Source of the DNA: Brevundimonas vesicularis NBRC 12165 | GTDB lineage: Bacteria > Pseudomonadota > Alphaproteobacteria > Caulobacterales > Caulobacteraceae | Assembly (NCBI RefSeq): GCF_001592205.1 | Contig: NZ_BCWM01000013.1 | Location: 1-64,000, forward strand | Reading direction: 5' to 3' | DNA length: 64,000 bases | Shown here: positions 42,805 through 52,854 of the stretch, one piece after another | Layout: every line of letters begins with the position of its first letter | How positions within the stretch are numbered: the first letter of the stretch is position 1 | Notes under the pieces: model-generated | The model's input: only the letters and a program-made list of their open reading frames with translations | Databases searched by the model: none | What the model was told of the DNA's origin: nothing | Translations under genes and position numbers: made by a program

Positions 42805-43293
42805 ATGAGCGACACGACTGCCGTCGAAGGCAAGATCGATTACGCCGAGGTGATGCGGCGGCTGCCGCACCGTTATCCCTTCCTGCTGGTGGACAAGGCC
42901 GAAGACTTCGTGCCCGCGACGTCGATCGTCGGCATCAAGAACGTCACCCACAACGAGCCCTTCTTCCCCGGTCACTTCCCGATCGATCCCGTCATGCCCG
43001 GCGTGCTGATCGTCGAGGCCATGGCCCAGACCGGCGCCCTGCTGATGTCCAAGACGCTGGATGTGGCCGTGGCCGACAAGGTCATCATGTTCATGTCGAT
43101 TGACGGGGTTCGCTTCAGAAAGCCCGCGCGGCCCGGCGACCAACTGCGCATGGAGGTCAAGGTGATCCGCGCGCGGGGCGACGCCTACAAGTTCCGGGGC
43201 GAGACCTTCATCGACGGCAAGCTGGCGGCCGAAGCCGAGTTCATGGCGATGGTCGTGACTGTGCCTGCTCCGGCGCCTGGGCCGGCGGCCTGA
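42805..43293 (+). CDS. fabZ: (3R)-hydroxyacyl-ACP dehydratase FabZ
   Basis: Dehydrates 3-hydroxyacyl-ACP in fatty acid elongation, competing with LpxA/LpxD for the same substrate. It is 162 aa. Hot-dog fold with catalytic H57 (PFFPGHFPIDPVMPG) and E71 (VEAMAQ). The last 12 residues are Ala/Pro-rich. The start ATG (42805) is preceded by lpxD with 2 bases between; the stop overlaps lpxA by 1 base. Confidence 0.97.
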   Translation: MSDTTAVEGKIDYAEVMRRLPHRYPFLLVDKAEDFVPATSIVGIKNVTHNEPFFPGHFPIDPVMPGVLIVEAMAQTGALLMSKTLDVAVADKVIMFMSIDGVRFRKPARPGDQLRMEVKVIRARGDAYKFRGETFIDGKLAAEAEFMAMVVTVPAPAPGPAA

Positions 43294-44081
43294 TGACCGT
43301 TCATCCCACGGCTCTGATCGACGCGACGGCGACCCTGGGCGAGGGGGTCGAGGTCGGCCCTTGGTGCGCGGTCGGGCCGAATGTTGTGCTGGGCGACAAT
43401 GTGCGTCTGGTCAGCCATGTCGTGGTCCAGCAGGACACGACGGTCGGGGCCGGGACGGTCATCCATCCCTTCGCCGTCATTGGCGGCGACCCGCAGCACA
43501 ATGGTTACAAGGGTGAGACGGTTCGGCTGGAGATCGGCGAGAACAACCTGATCCGCGAGCACTGCACCTTCAATCGAGGCACGCCGCAGGGGACGGGCGT
43601 GACGGTCGTGGGTTCGAACAATCTGTTCATGACCGGCGCCCATATCGGTCACGACTGCGTCGTCGGCGACAATGTGGTCATGGCCAACAACGCGACTCTC
43701 GGCGGTCATGCTCAGGTCGGTGACAAGGTGTTCCTGGGCGGCCTGTGCGCGGTGCACCAGAATGGTCGCGTCGGGCAAGGCGCGATCATTGGGGGCTTGG
43801 CGGCGGTGACGCGCGACGTCATCCCTTATGGCTCGGCCTGGGGCAATCATGCGCGGCTGCGCGGGCTGAACTTGATCGGGTTGAAGCGCAAGGGATACGG
43901 CAAGGATCAGGTGCGGCGTCTGCTCGCGGCCTATCGCGATCTGTTCGAGGGTGAGGGCGAGTTCGCCGGTCGGATCGATGGCGTGGCGGAACGCTATGCC
44001 GACCTGCCCGAGATCGCGGAGATCATCGCCTTCATCCGTGACGGCGGGCGGCGTCCGCTGTGCCTGCCGAACGCGGAATGA
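43293..44081 (+). CDS. lpxA: UDP-N-acetylglucosamine acyltransferase LpxA
   Basis: First step of lipid A synthesis: transfers hydroxyacyl from ACP to UDP-GlcNAc. It is 262 aa, a beta-helix of hexapeptide repeats (about 1-185) plus a helical C-terminal domain. The catalytic histidine is H120 in the segment AHIGHDCVVG, by alignment in memory with E. coli H125. The stop overlaps lpxI by 4 bases (ATGA). Confidence 0.97.
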   Translation: MTVHPTALIDATATLGEGVEVGPWCAVGPNVVLGDNVRLVSHVVVQQDTTVGAGTVIHPFAVIGGDPQHNGYKGETVRLEIGENNLIREHCTFNRGTPQGTGVTVVGSNNLFMTGAHIGHDCVVGDNVVMANNATLGGHAQVGDKVFLGGLCAVHQNGRVGQGAIIGGLAAVTRDVIPYGSAWGNHARLRGLNLIGLKRKGYGKDQVRRLLAAYRDLFEGEGEFAGRIDGVAERYADLPEIAEIIAFIRDGGRRPLCLPNAE

Positions 44082-44917
44082 GCGCGGCTGGAAAGCTGGG
44101 TCTGATCGCAGGCGGCGGCGATCTGCCGGCGGCCGTAGCGGCGCGTTGCGACGCGCTGGGACGGCCGGTTTTCGTGATCCGTCTGGCGGGGTTTGCTGAC
44201 GAGCATCTGGCGCGCTGGCCCGGCGCCGAGTTCGGCATGGCGCAGATCGGCGCGATCCTGAAGGCGTTGAAGGCCGAGCGCTGCACGACCGTGTGTCTGG
44301 CGGGCATCGTCAATCGGCCGGATTTCAAGACGCTCAAGCCTGATTTCAAAGGGGCGACCCTGTTGCCGGGCATCGTCGCCGCCGCCTCCAAAGGCGATGA
44401 CGCCCTGCTGCGCAAGATCCTGTCGGTGTTCGAGGCCGAAGGCTTCGCCGTCGAGGGCGCCGACGACATTCTGGGCGGCGACACGCTTGGCGCAGGCGCG
44501 CTGGGCGCCGTCTCGCCGACCGAGGAGCAGCTAGACGATCTGAAGAAGGCGCTGCATGTCGCAGAAAAGTCAGGCGAACTGGACATCGGTCAGGGCGCCG
44601 TGGTCTGTGACGGCCTTGTCCTTGCGGTTGAGGCGCAGGAAGGCACGGACGCGATGCTGACCCGCGTCGCTGGCCTGTCCGCCGATTTACGTGGAGCGGT
44701 TGATAGCCCTAGGGGCGCGCTCGGCAAGGCGCCCAAGCCCATTCAGGATCTGCGCGTCGATATGCCCGTGATCGGGCCACGCACCGTCGAAATGGCGGCG
44801 GCGGCGGGTTTGGCGGGCATCGGCGGGGTGGCCGGACGTTTAATCCTGATTGATCGCGCAGCCGTCGTCGAGACGGCGAACCGTCTGGGACTGTTCGTCT
44901 GGGGCGACGACCGGTGA
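44078..44917 (+). CDS. lpxI: UDP-2,3-diacylglucosamine diphosphatase LpxI
   Basis: Hydrolyses UDP-2,3-diacylglucosamine to lipid X in organisms that lack LpxH. It is 279 aa. The N-terminal LGLIAGGGDLPAAVA, the block GIVNRPDFKTLKPDF and the C-terminal VDMPVIGPRTVEMAAAAG are typical of LpxI (formerly DUF1009). Its place between lpxA and lpxB fits. The ATG at 44078 overlaps the lpxA stop; an upstream in-frame ATG at 44060 lies inside lpxA and is less likely. The stop overlaps lpxB by 4 bases. Confidence 0.95.
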   Translation: MSAAGKLGLIAGGGDLPAAVAARCDALGRPVFVIRLAGFADEHLARWPGAEFGMAQIGAILKALKAERCTTVCLAGIVNRPDFKTLKPDFKGATLLPGIVAAASKGDDALLRKILSVFEAEGFAVEGADDILGGDTLGAGALGAVSPTEEQLDDLKKALHVAEKSGELDIGQGAVVCDGLVLAVEAQEGTDAMLTRVAGLSADLRGAVDSPRGALGKAPKPIQDLRVDMPVIGPRTVEMAAAAGLAGIGGVAGRLILIDRAAVVETANRLGLFVWGDDR

Positions 44918-46083
44918 GCCGCCCGCTGAAGATCATGCTCGTGGCGGCGGAGGCTTCTGGCGATGCGCTGGGCGCCGGTCTGGCCAAGGCGTTGAAGGCG
45001 CGGTTAGGAGACGATGTGGCCTTTGTCGGCGTCGGCGGGCCAAAGATGGCGGCCGAAGGCGTGGTCAGCCCGTTCGACATCGCCGAACTCTCGATCCTGG
45101 GCTGGATCGAGGGTTTGCGCGCCTATGGCAAGGTCAAGCGGCGCGTCGAGCAGACGGCGGCGCTGGCCGAGCGGGAAAAGCCCGACGCCGTGGTGCTGAT
45201 CGACAGTTGGGGCTTCACCATCCGTGTGGCCAAGGCGATCCGGGCCGCGCGCCCGGACCTGCCGCTGATCAAATATGTCGGGCCTCAGGTCTGGGCCTCG
45301 CGGCCGGGCCGGGCCAAGACCTTGGCGGGCGCAGTCGATCATCTTCTTGCCCTCTATGGCTTTGATGCGCCCTGGTTCGAGCGCGAGGGCCTGCCGACGA
45401 CCGTCGTCGGTTCGTCGGCGCTTCATGTGAATGTCGATGCTGCGGACGGCGCAGCGTTCCGCGCGCGTCGTGGGATCGCCGCCGATGCGCAGCTTCTCTT
45501 GGTGCTGCCCGGCAGCCGGCCCAGCGAGATCACCCGAATGGGCCCCGTCTATGAGGCCACGGTCAGAAAACTGAAGACCACGAACCCCGGCCTGGAAGTC
45601 GCCGTGGTCGCCGCGGGAACCGTCGCTCACGATGTTGCAGGCCGCGTCGCCGCCTGGCCCTTCCGCGTTCACCTGGTCGACGAAGCCGAAAAGTATGACG
45701 CCATGCGCGCCGCGACCGTCGCCCTGGCCACCAGCGGCACCGTGTCGACCGAACTGGCGCTGGCGGGCGCGCCGATGGTCATCGCCTACAAGATCGACGG
45801 GCTCAGCTATCAGCTGATGAAGCGGTTCGTGACCGCCAAACATATCACCCTGTTCAATGTCGCGGCTGACGACCGGATCGCGCCTGAATTCATCCAGCAG
45901 GAGGCGACCCCGGCCATTCTGACGGCGGCGGTCGGGCGGCTGCTGGCCGACCCAGCGCTGGCGGCCGAACAGGCGCGTCGCCAGATGGCGGCATTGGACT
46001 TGATGGGGCGCGGAGGACCGGACCCGTCGGAGTTGGCTGCCGACGCCGTGCTCAAGGTCATCGCCGAGAAGTCGGGGAGCTGA
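44914..46083 (+). CDS. lpxB: Lipid-A-disaccharide synthase
   Basis: GT19 glycosyltransferase joining lipid X and UDP-diacylglucosamine. It is 389 aa. AAEASGDALGAGLAKAL at the N-terminus, KYVGPQVWASRPGRAKTL (about 115-132) and LPGSRPSEITRM (about 203-214) are family blocks, with a C-terminal ATSGTVSTELALAGAPMV. Start is GTG in a 4-base overlap with lpxI. A FUSC-family gene follows after 2 bases. Confidence 0.97.
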   Translation: MSRPLKIMLVAAEASGDALGAGLAKALKARLGDDVAFVGVGGPKMAAEGVVSPFDIAELSILGWIEGLRAYGKVKRRVEQTAALAEREKPDAVVLIDSWGFTIRVAKAIRAARPDLPLIKYVGPQVWASRPGRAKTLAGAVDHLLALYGFDAPWFEREGLPTTVVGSSALHVNVDAADGAAFRARRGIAADAQLLLVLPGSRPSEITRMGPVYEATVRKLKTTNPGLEVAVVAAGTVAHDVAGRVAAWPFRVHLVDEAEKYDAMRAATVALATSGTVSTELALAGAPMVIAYKIDGLSYQLMKRFVTAKHITLFNVAADDRIAPEFIQQEATPAILTAAVGRLLADPALAAEQARRQMAALDLMGRGGPDPSELAADAVLKVIAEKSGS

Positions 46084-46085
46084 CG

Positions 46086-47078
46086 ATGGCGCGGGCGCTC
46101 AGTCCGCGACGTGCGGCCGAGGTCCGCGCCGCGCTGCAGATGGCGGTGGGCGCGATGGCCGCGCTCTACCTCGCGACCTGGCTGAACCTGCCGCACCCTT
46201 ACTGGAGCGTGATTTCCGCCATCGTCGTCATCCAGGCGAGCGTCGGCGGCGGCGTCCTCACCGTTGCGCGTGACCGGGCCATCGGCACGGCGACCGGAGC
46301 GCTGGCCGGGGCGGTCTTCGCCTTCCTTCGCCCGCCGGGCTTGGAAAGCATGGCCCTGAGCATCGCCGTCTCGGCGGGGCTGATGGCCTTCTTTGCAACC
46401 GGGCGGCCATGGCTGAAGGTCGCGCCCGTGACGGCGACCATCGTCATCGCCGGCGGGACCGGCGCAGAGGGGCCGGCGTCCCTCGCGCTGGATCGGGTGA
46501 TGGAAATCCTGGTCGGCAGCGGCGTGGGGGTTCTGGCGATACTGGCCCTGTTTCCGCGCCATTCCAGGCAGTCCTTCAAGCTTCAGGCGCGCGAGGCGGC
46601 GGGCGAAGCGGCGGTGCTGCTGGCCTTGGTCTCAAAGGCCGCCCCGGAGGATGCGTCCGAGATTTCGCGCCGTCATGCCGATCTGAAGCGGCGGCTGGAT
46701 GCATTGGGTCAGTCCGCCAAGAACGTCATCGATCTGCCCGGCCCGCAACGCGAAACGGCGGATCGGGCTGCGCTCGTGCGCGCCTTCTGGCGCGTGCGCA
46801 GCGACATCGTCATCCTGGGGCGCGGTTTCCAGGCCGAGGGTGCAGGCGCACGGCTGGATCCCTGGTCGCAGGACGCGGAGCGGGCGGTGGAGCAACTCAA
46901 GGCGCTGTCTCAAGGCAGGGCCGCCCAACCCATGGGCGCGATCGACCAAAGCCTGGCCCTGTCCATGGCCGTCGAGGGCGACGACGTAGCTTTGGGGGCT
47001 GCTGCGATCGGCGTGGCGCATATGCACCGCGATCTGGATGACCTGGCTGCCCGTTTCGCGGATCTGAAGCTGGTCTGA
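46086..47078 (+). CDS. FUSC family membrane protein
   Basis: 330 aa, fusaric-acid-resistance/aromatic acid exporter (FUSC) type. The N-terminal half has about six hydrophobic helices (16-155) beginning with ALQMAVGAMAALYLATWL and the typical PYWSVISAIVVIQASVGG. The C-terminal half (about 160-330) is a soluble helical domain. Only one membrane module is present, half the size of E. coli AaeB-type proteins, so it likely dimerises. The substrate is unknown. It starts 2 bases after lpxB and ends at a bidirectional terminator. Confidence 0.82.
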   Translation: MARALSPRRAAEVRAALQMAVGAMAALYLATWLNLPHPYWSVISAIVVIQASVGGGVLTVARDRAIGTATGALAGAVFAFLRPPGLESMALSIAVSAGLMAFFATGRPWLKVAPVTATIVIAGGTGAEGPASLALDRVMEILVGSGVGVLAILALFPRHSRQSFKLQAREAAGEAAVLLALVSKAAPEDASEISRRHADLKRRLDALGQSAKNVIDLPGPQRETADRAALVRAFWRVRSDIVILGRGFQAEGAGARLDPWSQDAERAVEQLKALSQGRAAQPMGAIDQSLALSMAVEGDDVALGAAAIGVAHMHRDLDDLAARFADLKLV

Positions 47079-47086
47079 CGACAAAG

Positions 47087-47117
47087 AAAAACGCCGGGGA
47101 TGTCTCCCCGGCGTTTT
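47087..47117. terminator. Bidirectional terminator between FUSC gene and gltA
   Basis: AAAACGCCGGGGA pairs with TCCCCGGCGTTTT (10-bp GC stem plus A/T flanks, 4-nt loop TGTC). The A run before and T run after make it work for the plus-strand FUSC gene and the minus-strand gltA, whose stops flank it. Confidence 0.92.
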
Positions 47118-47134
47118 GCATTTCAGCTTTCGTC

Positions 47135-48436
47135 TCAGCCGCGCTGTTCGATCGGCACGTAATCGCGCTGGGTCGGGCCCGTGTAGAGCTGACGCGGGCG
47201 ACCGATCTTCTGGGACGGATCGGCCATCATTTCCTGCCACTGCGAGATCCAGCCCACGGTACGGGCCAGGGCGAACAGGACGGTGAACATAGTGGTCGGG
47301 AAGCCCATCGCCGACAGGGTGATGCCCGAATAGAAGTCGACGTTCGGGAACAGCTTGCGCGAGGTGAAGTATTCGTCCGACAGGGCGACCTTCTCCAACT
47401 CCTTGGCGACCAGGAACAGCGGATCGTTTTCGCGGCCCGTGGCGGCCAGCACTTCATAGGCCGACTGCTGCATGACCTTCGCGCGCGGGTCGTAGTTCTT
47501 GTACACGCGGTGGCCAAAGCCCATCAGCTTGTACTTGCGGTCCTTCACGCCCTGGATGAACTCCGGGATCTTGTCCGGGGTGCCGATTTCCTTGAGCATC
47601 GTCAGCGCCTCTTCGTTGGCGCCGCCGTGCGACGGGCCCCACAGGCAGGCGATGCCGGCGGCGATACAGGCGAACGGATTGGCGCCCGACGAACCGGCCA
47701 GACGCACGGTTGAGGTCGAGGCGTTCTGTTCGTGGTCGGCGTGCAGGGTGAAGATGCGGTCCATGGCGCGAACCAGGGCCGGATCGACATGATAGTCCTC
47801 GGCCGGAACGGCGAAGCACATGCGCAGGAAGTTTTCGGCGTAGGACAGGTCGTTGCGCGGCGACACGAACGGCTGGCCGATGTGGTATTTATAGGCGCGG
47901 GCCGCGATCGTGGGCATCTTGGCGATCAGGCGGATGGCCGAGATGTCACGCTGGATCGGATCGTGGATGTCCAGGCTGTCGTGATAGAAGGCCGACAGGG
48001 CGCCGACAGTGCCGACCATGATCGCCATCGGGTGGGCGTCGCGGCGGAAGCCTTCGAAGAAGCGATCGAACTGGCTGTGCAGCATCGTGTGGGTGGTGAT
48101 GCTGTTCTCGAACTTCTCGTACTGAGCGGCGGTCGGCAGTTCGCCGTGCAGCAGCAGATGGCAGACCTCGACGAAGTTCGACTTCGACGCCAGCTGGTCG
48201 ATCGGATAGCCGCGGTGCAGCAGCACGCCAGCGTCGCCGTCGATATAGGTCAGGGCCGATTCACAGGCCGCCGTCGAGGTGAAGCCGGGATCGAAGGTGA
48301 AGGCGCCCGTTCCCGCATAGAGTTTGCGGATGTCGATGACGTCCGGGCCGGTGGAGCCCGAAAGGACCGGCAACTCGATCGTCTTGTCCTCGAAGGACAG
48401 GGTCGCCGAGCCGGCGGGTTTGGCTTGTTCAGTCAT
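47135..48436 (-). CDS. gltA: Citrate synthase
   Basis: Condenses oxaloacetate and acetyl-CoA, entry to the TCA cycle. It is 433 aa, the large hexameric Gram-negative type. The catalytic motifs are [13 protein letters not shown] (His), [15 protein letters not shown] (His) and [11 protein letters not shown] (Asp). AAAGGGG lies about 6 bases before the ATG. It lies 66 bases downstream of gltX on the same strand. Confidence 0.98.
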   Translation of the reverse strand: MTEQAKPAGSATLSFEDKTIELPVLSGSTGPDVIDIRKLYAGTGAFTFDPGFTSTAACESALTYIDGDAGVLLHRGYPIDQLASKSNFVEVCHLLLHGELPTAAQYEKFENSITTHTMLHSQFDRFFEGFRRDAHPMAIMVGTVGALSAFYHDSLDIHDPIQRDISAIRLIAKMPTIAARAYKYHIGQPFVSPRNDLSYAENFLRMCFAVPAEDYHVDPALVRAMDRIFTLHADHEQNASTSTVRLAGSSGANPFACIAAGIACLWGPSHGGANEEALTMLKEIGTPDKIPEFIQGVKDRKYKLMGFGHRVYKNYDPRAKVMQQSAYEVLAATGRENDPLFLVAKELEKVALSDEYFTSRKLFPNVDFYSGITLSAMGFPTTMFTVLFALARTVGWISQWQEMMADPSQKIGRPRQLYTGPTQRDYVPIEQRG

Positions 48437-48502
48437 GAATGCCCCTTTGCATCACACGTCCAGGCGCGGGGAGGCGTCGGCCGCTTTTTGGTTTGTGGGT
48501 GA

Positions 48503-49918
48503 TCACTTAGTCTGTTGCAGCGCATCATCCAAGCGCCCGAGACTTTCGTCGCGCCCAAGAGCCGACAAAGTTCGTGCAATATCAGGTGATGTTGACCCTG
48601 CGGTAAGCGCCGCGCGTATCGGCGGGCCGATTTTCCCAAACCCAACGCCCTCGGATTCCGCAAAGGCCTTGAGCTCGGCTTCCAGCGCGAAGACATCCCA
48701 AGATTGGAACAGGGACAGCCGCTCGCGCAGGCGGCCGAGGCGATCCAGCGTCTCCCCGGACAGCAGCGCCTTCGCCTTATCGTCCAGGGTCAGCGGGCGC
48801 GATTTCAGGACGAAGGCGGTTTGGTCGGCCAGATCGAGGATCGTCTTGGCGCGATCCTTGACGAAAGGCATGGCGCGCTGAAGCCGGGCTTCATCCGCCT
48901 CTGCCAAGGCGTGGCCCTTCTGCAGGTGCGCATCCAGCGTCAGCTTGGCGAGCCGCTCGTCGTCGGCCAGACGCAGCCAGTGCGAGTTGACGTGCGCCAG
49001 CTTGTCGAAATCCAGGCGGGCCGGCGCCTTGCCGATGCCGGCGAGATCGAACCATTCGATGGCCTGGGCGTCGCTGAACAGTTCGTCGTCACCGTGCGCC
49101 CAGCCAAGGCGAGCCAGATAGTTGCGCATGGCCTCGGGCAAGTAGCCCATCTCGGCGTATTCATGCACCGCCTGGGCGCCGTGGCGCTTCGACAGCTTGG
49201 CGCCGTCCGGTCCGTGGATCAGGGGGATGTGGGCGAAGGTCGGCCGCGTCCAGCCCAGCGCATCGTAGATCAGGCTCTGTCGCGCGGCGTTATTCAGATG
49301 GTCGTCGCCGCGAATGACGTGGGTCACCCCCATGTCGTGGTCGTCCACGACGACGGCGAGATTATAGGTCGGCGCGCCGTCCGAACGCAGCAGAACCAGA
49401 TCGTCCAGGTCGTCGGTCGACCAGTTCACGTCGCCCTGGACCTCATCGGCCACCGTGACCGTCGTCGCCTTTGGGCGCCGGAAGCGCACGACGTGCGGCA
49501 GGGCCAGATCGTCCACAGTCGGCTGACGGTCGCGCCAGGGCGATTCGAAAGTGCGCTTTTCCGCCTTGGCCTCGTCACGCAGGCGACCGGTCTCCTCGGC
49601 CGAGGTGAAGTCGCGGTAGGCGTGGCCGGTTTCGAGCAGTTGATCGACCAACTCGCGGTGGCGGTCGGCCCGGCTGAACTGAAACACCGGCTCGTCGTCG
49701 GCGAACAGCTCCAGCCAGCTCAGGCCGTCGAAAATGGCCTTCACCGCCTCATCCGTCGAGCGTTCACGGTCGGTGTCCTCGACACGGATCAGGAAACGTC
49801 CAGCGTGTCTCTTGGCGTACAGCCAGTTGAACAAAGCGGTTCTCGCTCCGCCGATATGCAGATAGCCTGTCGGCGAGGGGGCGAAGCGGGTGACGACAGT
49901 CGAGGAAGGTGAGGTCAT
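48503..49918 (-). CDS. gltX: Glutamyl-tRNA synthetase
   Basis: Charges tRNA-Glu; 471 aa. Class I motifs are PSPTGYLHIGGARTAL (HIGH-like, 15-30) and KLSKRHGA (KMSKS-like). The C-terminal helical anticodon-binding domain spans about 330-471. I use the ATG at 49918 (start MTSPSSTVV); an open frame to 49972 adds 18 residues unlike the family. Its 5' end overlaps the divergent comEC start by 29 bases. GltX in alphaproteobacteria can also charge tRNA-Gln, with GatCAB; this cannot be judged here. Confidence 0.96.
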   Translation of the reverse strand: MTSPSSTVVTRFAPSPTGYLHIGGARTALFNWLYAKRHAGRFLIRVEDTDRERSTDEAVKAIFDGLSWLELFADDEPVFQFSRADRHRELVDQLLETGHAYRDFTSAEETGRLRDEAKAEKRTFESPWRDRQPTVDDLALPHVVRFRRPKATTVTVADEVQGDVNWSTDDLDDLVLLRSDGAPTYNLAVVVDDHDMGVTHVIRGDDHLNNAARQSLIYDALGWTRPTFAHIPLIHGPDGAKLSKRHGAQAVHEYAEMGYLPEAMRNYLARLGWAHGDDELFSDAQAIEWFDLAGIGKAPARLDFDKLAHVNSHWLRLADDERLAKLTLDAHLQKGHALAEADEARLQRAMPFVKDRAKTILDLADQTAFVLKSRPLTLDDKAKALLSGETLDRLGRLRERLSLFQSWDVFALEAELKAFAESEGVGFGKIGPPIRAALTAGSTSPDIARTLSALGRDESLGRLDDALQQTK

Positions 49919-52103
49919 TGGGGAAGGGTCCGTAAGCGAGGCCCTTATACGCCCCGATGCGGCAAAACCCACCCCTGCTGCGCGATTGCGCGCTTGGCTG
50001 CACGCCGAAGTCGCCGCTCAGACCCTGAGATGGCGGCTATGGGCGCCGGTCGCATTCGGCGCGGGTGGGGGGGTCTATTTCGCCCTGCGAGCCGAGCCGG
50101 TCTTGTGGCCCTTGGTGCTGGGGGCCGCCTTGACCTTTGGGCTGTGGGTCGTGGCGCGTAGGCGCGGCTGGTCGCGGCGTCTGACCTGGCTGCTGTTGAT
50201 GGTGGCCTGCGTTTCAGGCGGGCTGGCGGCGGCCAAGGTGCGCACCGAAGCCGTCGCCGCGCCGATCGCGCCCGTGCTCAGCGAACCGACCGTGATCGAA
50301 GCCTGGGTCGTCGATGTCGACAGCCCGGGGCAGCGAGGCGCGCGGGTCGTGATCGCGCCGGTCTGGATCCGGGGACTGACGCCCGAGCAGACGCCGGTGC
50401 GCTTGCGAGCGACGGTGCGGGGCGAACCGCCCAAACCAGGCGAGGCGATCCGTCTCTTCGGTATCCTCAATCCGCCGCCGGCCCCGGCCAGCCCCGGCGC
50501 CTATGATTTCGGCCGCAACGCCTTCTTCCAGGGTTTGGGCGGCGTGGCGTTCGCACTGGGCGAAACACGCGCGGCCGATCTGGCGCCCCCGCCGTGGCGA
50601 TTGAGGCTGACGATGGCCGTGAACGGCGCGCGCTATGCCTTGGCGGAGCGAATCGTGGCGCGCCTGGGCGAAAGGACGGGCGGAATCGCTGCCGCCATGA
50701 CGACCAGCCATGAAACCTGGATCAGTCAGGATGACATGGATGTGATGCGCGATTCGGGCTTGGCGCATATCCTGTCGGTGTCCGGACTGCACATGGCCAT
50801 CGTCGGCGGTTTCGTCTTCTTCGCGGTGCGTCTGGGCGTGGCGGCCTGGGCCTGGTTGGCCCTGCGGGTTCACGGCAAGAAGGTCGCGGCCTTGGCGGGC
50901 CTCACGGCGGTCGGGGTCTATCTGGTGGTTTCGGGCGCGCCGCCGCCGGCCGAGCGGGCGGCGATCACCGCCTCCATCGCCTTTCTCGCCATCCTGCTGG
51001 ATCGACAGGCGGTGACGATGCATGGCCTGGCTGTGGCGGCCTTCATCGTTCTGGCCATACAGCCTGAAGCCATCGTCACGCCGGGTTTCCAAATGTCGTT
51101 CGCGGCGACGGCGGCCTTGGTCGCCCTGGTCGAGGCCTGGCCGAAGCGCTCGCGCGAAATATCCGCGCCCTGGCCGATCCTGGCCGTGCAGCGGCTGGGC
51201 GGTTGGTTGACGGCGGCTGTGGCGGCCAGCGTCGTCGCCGGATTGGCGACGGGCCCGTTCGCCATGCAGCATTTCAACCGCACCGCCATGTACGGACTGC
51301 TGGCCAATCTCGGCACGTCGCCCGTGGCCGACTTTATCCTGATGCCCGCGCTGGCCTTGGGCGCAGCGCTTGAGCCCTTGGGGCTGGGGGGACCGTTCCT
51401 GGCGGTTGCGGGATGGGGCGTGGATCTGATGCTGGCCATCGGCGCCTGGACGGCGGGATTGCCCGGCGCGGTCAGAACGGTCGCCAGCGCACCAAATTAT
51501 GTCCTGCCGGTAGCGTTCCTGGGCGTGTTGTTCGTCTGTTTGTGGCAAGGCCGCCTGCGATGGTTGGGACTGCCGTTCGCAGCCGCCGTCCTGATCTGGC
51601 CACGTGCGCCGACGCCGGACCTCTGGATCGGCGACGGCGGAACCAACGCCGCCTTCCAACGTGATCAGGCAGCCGTCGTCGTGCGGCCCGGCGTGCGCGA
51701 GTTTGCCGTGGATCTCTGGTCGCGACGACGGGGGCTGACCATGGCGGATCGATCAGGGACGGGTTGGGTCTGCGACCGCTTTTCCTGTCGGCCGGACACT
51801 GATGAGGCTGGTCCCGTGGCGATCTGGTGGGGGCGAAAGTCGCCGAGCTCAGATCAGATGGAGACTTTATGCCGCGCAGCGCCCGTTGTCAGCGTACGCG
51901 CCGTCGTCTCGTCAATCCCAAGCGCCTGTCAGGATCGTCTTGTCCTGGACGGCGTGGACTTTGCGCGGGGCGGAGCCGTGGAGTTGTGGCAGGCCAGCTC
52001 TGACGAGCCGAATCGATGGCGCGCGGTGTGGACGGCCGACGTTCGCGGCGACCGCCCCTGGACGCGTCAGTCTGATCCGGACGTCAGTGATACCGGCGCA
52101 TGA
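49890..52103 (+). CDS. comEC: ComEC/Rec2 family DNA uptake protein
   Basis: Inner-membrane channel for single-stranded DNA in natural transformation. It is 737 aa. N-terminal helices and an OB-like domain (about 40-240) precede the Competence domain (about 255-520), with the block [19 protein letters not shown]. About ten further helices follow. The C-terminal soluble part (about 580-737) lacks any HxHxDH motif, so the metallo-beta-lactamase nuclease domain of Bacillus ComEC is absent or decayed. Start is GTG at 49890, which overlaps gltX; a TTG at 49986 is the alternative. It is convergent with lexA (stops overlap by 20 bases). Confidence 0.88.
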   Translation: MTTVEEGEVIGEGSVSEALIRPDAAKPTPAARLRAWLHAEVAAQTLRWRLWAPVAFGAGGGVYFALRAEPVLWPLVLGAALTFGLWVVARRRGWSRRLTWLLLMVACVSGGLAAAKVRTEAVAAPIAPVLSEPTVIEAWVVDVDSPGQRGARVVIAPVWIRGLTPEQTPVRLRATVRGEPPKPGEAIRLFGILNPPPAPASPGAYDFGRNAFFQGLGGVAFALGETRAADLAPPPWRLRLTMAVNGARYALAERIVARLGERTGGIAAAMTTSHETWISQDDMDVMRDSGLAHILSVSGLHMAIVGGFVFFAVRLGVAAWAWLALRVHGKKVAALAGLTAVGVYLVVSGAPPPAERAAITASIAFLAILLDRQAVTMHGLAVAAFIVLAIQPEAIVTPGFQMSFAATAALVALVEAWPKRSREISAPWPILAVQRLGGWLTAAVAASVVAGLATGPFAMQHFNRTAMYGLLANLGTSPVADFILMPALALGAALEPLGLGGPFLAVAGWGVDLMLAIGAWTAGLPGAVRTVASAPNYVLPVAFLGVLFVCLWQGRLRWLGLPFAAAVLIWPRAPTPDLWIGDGGTNAAFQRDQAAVVVRPGVREFAVDLWSRRRGLTMADRSGTGWVCDRFSCRPDTDEAGPVAIWWGRKSPSSDQMETLCRAAPVVSVRAVVSSIPSACQDRLVLDGVDFARGGAVELWQASSDEPNRWRAVWTADVRGDRPWTRQSDPDVSDTGA

Positions 52104-52782
52104 GGCCGACCAGCTTGCCCTGAACCGCGACCTGATCCGAGCCGTAGATCTTGGTTTCATAGTTGCGGTTGGCAGGTTCCAGCGCGATCGAGGCGCCCTT
52201 CTTGCGAAGGCGCTTCAGCGTCGCCTGCTCGCCCTCGACCAGAGCCACAACGATCTCACCAGAGGCGGCGTTATCGGTCGATTTGATCACCACCATGTCG
52301 CCGTTCAGGATGCCGGCCTCGATCATGGAGTCGCCTTCGATCTCCAGCAGATAGTGCTCGCCCGAGCCCAGCATGGATTCCGGAACCGGGTAGCGGGCGG
52401 TTTCATGCTCGATCGCATCGATCGGCGTGCCGGCGGCGATCTTGCCCATCAGCGGCAACTCGCGGGTGTCGTTGGCCGCGAGCGGCGCCGAAGCGCGAAC
52501 ACCGCCGCCGCCCTCGATGACGTCGGGCTTGAACCCGGCGCGACCGCGCGGCGCACCGGCCGTCGCCTGTTCGGGCAGCTTCGTGACTTCCAACGCGCGG
52601 GCGCGGTGAGCGAGACGGCGGATGAAGCCGCGTTCCTCCAGCGCCGTGATCAGCCGGTGAATGCCGGACTTGGAGGCCAGATCGAGCGCCTCCTTCATCT
52701 CGTCGAACGAAGGGGAGACGCCGGTCTCCTGGATGCGTTCGTGGATGAACATCAGCAGTTCGTGCTGTTTGCGCGTGAGCAT
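52084..52782 (-). CDS. lexA: LexA repressor
   Basis: SOS repressor with self-cleavage induced by RecA. It is 232 aa. The N-terminal winged helix (1-65) begins [20 protein letters not shown]. The Ala-Gly cleavage bond is A117-G118 (GKIAAGTP); catalytic S152 (GDSMIEAG) and K190 (ATLKRL) are intact. The linker (about 70-100) is longer than in E. coli, as is usual for alphaproteobacteria. The gene is preceded by two direct-repeat SOS boxes, so it regulates itself. Its 3' end overlaps the end of comEC by 20 bases on the other strand. Confidence 0.97.
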   Translation of the reverse strand: MLTRKQHELLMFIHERIQETGVSPSFDEMKEALDLASKSGIHRLITALEERGFIRRLAHRARALEVTKLPEQATAGAPRGRAGFKPDVIEGGGGVRASAPLAANDTRELPLMGKIAAGTPIDAIEHETARYPVPESMLGSGEHYLLEIEGDSMIEAGILNGDMVVIKSTDNAASGEIVVALVEGEQATLKRLRKKGASIALEPANRNYETKIYGSDQVAVQGKLVGLMRRYH

Positions 52783-52814
52783 CGCCAGGCCCTCATGCGC
52801 CCGCCGACGAATCG

Positions 52815-52829
52815 GAACGGGCCGTGAAC
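52815..52829 (-). promoter_or_regulatory. LexA operator 2 (downstream of lexA -10)
   Basis: GAACGGGCCGTGAAC on the plus strand (GTTC-N7-GTTC in the lexA direction): a perfect direct repeat with 7-base spacing. It lies 33 bases before the lexA start and just downstream of the -10, where it could block initiation. The spacer is GC-rich and differs from the other two boxes, so affinity may be lower. Confidence 0.7.
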
Positions 52830-52839
52830 ATTTGTCGAT

Positions 52840-52854
52840 GTTCTGTAAGTGTTC
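52840..52854 (-). promoter_or_regulatory. LexA operator 1 of lexA
   Basis: GTTCTGTAAGTGTTC on the plus strand: a perfect GTTC-N7-GTTC SOS box. It lies in the -35/-10 region of the lexA promoter (next entry) and shares 12 of 15 positions with the operator of the SidA-like gene at 26533-26547. Confidence 0.92.

Noticed and set aside
48704..49912. A 402-codon plus-strand open frame
   Set aside because: Antisense to gltX with intact synthetase motifs on the other strand.
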